Shown piece after piece: positions 8,017 through 9,509 of a stretch of 9,509 nucleotides of DNA. Position 1 is the stretch's first letter; every line of letters starts with the position of its first letter. The stretch spans positions 1-9,509 of the forward strand of contig JAMOQV010000057.1 in assembly GCA_027068615.1 (NCBI GenBank). Direction: 5' to 3'. Source of the stretch: Helicobacteraceae bacterium. GTDB taxonomy: Bacteria > Campylobacterota > Campylobacteria > Campylobacterales > Sulfurimonadaceae. Position numbers and translations under genes: made by a program. Below the pieces are notes generated by a model. It saw nothing but the letters and a program-made list of their open reading frames with translations. It did not search any database and was not told where the DNA came from.

Positions 8017-8490
8017 ATGTTCAATAAAATTTTAGGTAGAACAAAAAATGATGATTCTGGTAATAAAGAACATTCAGAATTGATGCAAAAAATTTCAAAA
8101 ATGGATCTAACAGAGATGAAGTCTTATGTAAGTAACAGAATTTCATCTATGCCTGTTTCAAGAGAGGGTCTTGTTGTTGTATTAGAATATTTATTGAAAG
8201 TTGATAAAAAAACAAATACAAGATATTTAAAGATAGATGATAATGATGCTAAGATAAAAAAAGGGTTTGATTTAGTGATAGCTATATCTACCCATAGTTT
8301 AATAACTTTTCCAGTTATAAAACTTCTTCAAGATTTTATAGAAGCTCATAAAGATATCATAGAAAAATTTGATAGAGACAATAAACAAACTTATCAAAGT
8401 AAGCTAAAAAAAGCAGTTGAAAATGCTATCTTAACAATAGGGATGATAGCAGATATAAATAATGCTTCAGATGTATTAAAGGCTAAGTAG
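8017..8490 (+). CDS. Uncharacterised helical protein downstream of queF (157 residues)
   Basis: I do not recognise this family. The start lies nine bases after the queF stop, with only a weak purine-rich ribosome site, so it is probably translated from the queF transcript. The N-terminus (1-25) is polar and likely disordered. Residues 26-155 are mostly helical, with a more hydrophobic stretch, LVIAISTHSLITFPVIKLL, around 86-104 that is probably buried core, not a membrane span. The late segment AVENAILTIGMIADIN suggests another packed helix. No catalytic motif, signal peptide or metal-binding cluster is visible. Its last 15 bases overlap the 3' end of the convergent cca-type gene. Operon position is the only hint of a link to queF. 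Confidence 0.75.
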   Translation: MFNKILGRTKNDDSGNKEHSELMQKISKMDLTEMKSYVSNRISSMPVSREGLVVVLEYLLKVDKKTNTRYLKIDDNDAKIKKGFDLVIAISTHSLITFPVIKLLQDFIEAHKDIIEKFDRDNKQTYQSKLKKAVENAILTIGMIADINNASDVLKAK

Positions 8491-9509
8491 TTGCATCTCA
8501 TATATAAGCTGAAGTAATTTTGAAAACTCTTTAGATGGTTTAAATCCTAGTTTAACTAAATCTTTACCGTTTATTATAGGTTGTAGTTTTTGTAGTTTTT
8601 TATCTTCAATATTTAATGCTTTTAAAAATATATCTATACTTTGTATATCTGCATCTTTTATAATGTGGTATTTTAATGGTTCTTTTTTAAAAACTATGTT
8701 ATCTATGATGTGATGATAGTTTGTTATCTCTTTTAGTAACTGTTTTTGATTTGTTAGTTTTGTTATAAAACTTTTTTTATGTTTAGATGGCATTTTATAA
8801 CATAACGATGCTAGTTTTATAATGAGATTTTTTTCACATCTATCTACTATTTCTAATGTAAAATCCCAATCTCTTTGTTTTAAATCAAGTTCATAAAAAA
8901 ACTCAAAAGCATCGATTTGTTTTAAAAACTCTAAACCGATAGATGGTTTTTCTGATTTTAAAAGTAGTTTTTTAAACTCTTCAAAAAGTCTCTCTTGAGC
9001 TAACTCTTCAAGTAGATGGTTATGGCACATATCTTTACATATAGATATAAGTTGTTCATCTGCTTTTAATTCAAATCTTGCACAAAACTGCATAGCTCTT
9101 AAAACTCTTAAAGGGTCTTGAGCAAATTTTTTAGCATCAACAACTTTTAAAACTTTGTTTTTTAAGTCTGTTATGCCATCAAATGGGTCTAGTAAACTTC
9201 TTGATGCTATATCGTAACCTATAGTGTTTATGGTAAAATCTCTCCTACTTGATGCTGTTTTATAGTCAAGTGAAGTATCTATTTTTATATCAAATCCACA
9301 ATGTCCAACTGAGACTTTATTGTCAATCCTTGGAAGTGTAAAATCAAGATGAAAACCTTTAAAATCAAGTTTACAAACTCCAAAACTTTTTCCAACACTG
9401 TTTACACTACCAAACTCTGTTAATAAATCTTCTAGTTTTTCAAATGATGCTATGTTGTAAACTTCAATATCTATATCATCAGATACAATTTTTAAAAGGC
9501 TATCACGAA
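8476..9509 (-). CDS. cca: CCA tRNA nucleotidyltransferase / poly(A) polymerase family protein, N-terminus cut by window edge
   Basis: The frame runs on the minus strand from the right edge to TAA at 8476-8478: 343 codons plus two bases. Only the extreme N-terminus, with the GGxV part of the nucleotide-binding motif, is missing; the first visible residues, RDSLL, continue it. The class II nucleotidyltransferase head is clear: DIDIEVY with the metal-binding Asp pair (visible residues 11 and 13), LDFTLPR, SRRDFTINTIGYD (87-99), DPFDGITDL (107-115) and QDPLRVLRAMQFCARF (130-145), followed by the ERLFEEFKKLLL neck helix. Starting at the internal Met (9093) would discard the catalytic domain. These enzymes add or repair the tRNA 3' CCA end; a poly(A) polymerase or a single-nucleotide-adding variant cannot be excluded from sequence alone. 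No HD domain is seen. It is convergent with, and overlaps, its neighbour by 15 bases. Confidence 0.88.
   Translation of the reverse strand, partial: RDSLLKIVSDDIDIEVYNIASFEKLEDLLTEFGSVNSVGKSFGVCKLDFKGFHLDFTLPRIDNKVSVGHCGFDIKIDTSLDYKTASSRRDFTINTIGYDIASRSLLDPFDGITDLKNKVLKVVDAKKFAQDPLRVLRAMQFCARFELKADEQLISICKDMCHNHLLEELAQERLFEEFKKLLLKSEKPSIGLEFLKQIDAFEFFYELDLKQRDWDFTLEIVDRCEKNLIIKLASLCYKMPSKHKKSFITKLTNQKQLLKEITNYHHIIDNIVFKKEPLKYHIIKDADIQSIDIFLKALNIEDKKLQKLQPIINGKDLVKLGFKPSKEFSKLLQLIYEMQLLSL

Noticed and set aside
8476..9093. A 205-residue minus-strand gene starting at the Met at 9093
   Set aside because: The same frame continues without a stop to the window edge and encodes the nucleotidyltransferase catalytic motifs, so this Met is internal.

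Overview
The window is the replication-origin region of an AT-rich bacterial chromosome and looks like Campylobacterota (the former Epsilonproteobacteria), most probably a Sulfurimonas-like genus. The reasons are the dnaA-dnaN-gyrB order, DnaA boxes built on the core TTCAC (described for this group), a bipartite origin on both sides of dnaA, and a short one-domain QueF. The genus is inferred from protein character, not from a database search.

Left side (1-846): a minus-strand gene entering from the left edge encodes a plasmid-type Rep_3/RepB replication initiator. It has a TTG start, a near-consensus promoter and operator-like inverted repeats. It is divergent from dnaA, with origin block 1 (four co-directional DnaA boxes) between them. 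Centre (858-5835): dnaA; origin block 2 (inverted and tandem DnaA boxes, a C-run, CTA trios and an AT-rich stretch) in the dnaA-dnaN gap; dnaN; then gyrB with its own promoter. A membrane-anchored, degenerate GGDEF-EAL protein starts on the base after the gyrB stop (5836-7200).

Right side (7201-9509): a 78-residue coiled-coil protein, a possible 20-residue mini-protein, then a promoter and a leader able to form two mutually exclusive hairpins ahead of queF (7-deazaguanine/queuosine synthesis). An unrecognised 157-residue protein follows queF. It overlaps, tail to tail, a minus-strand CCA/poly(A) nucleotidyltransferase that runs off the right edge.

The genes centre on replication: initiation (dnaA, possibly rep), the processivity clamp (dnaN), supercoiling (gyrB) and the origin sites. 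tRNA functions (queF, cca) follow. The least explained signals are the Rep_3 gene at the chromosomal origin, the queF leader, and strong over-representation of GCATC/GATGC (about 48 copies by hand count, balanced between strands), including six copies of AGCATCGTT.
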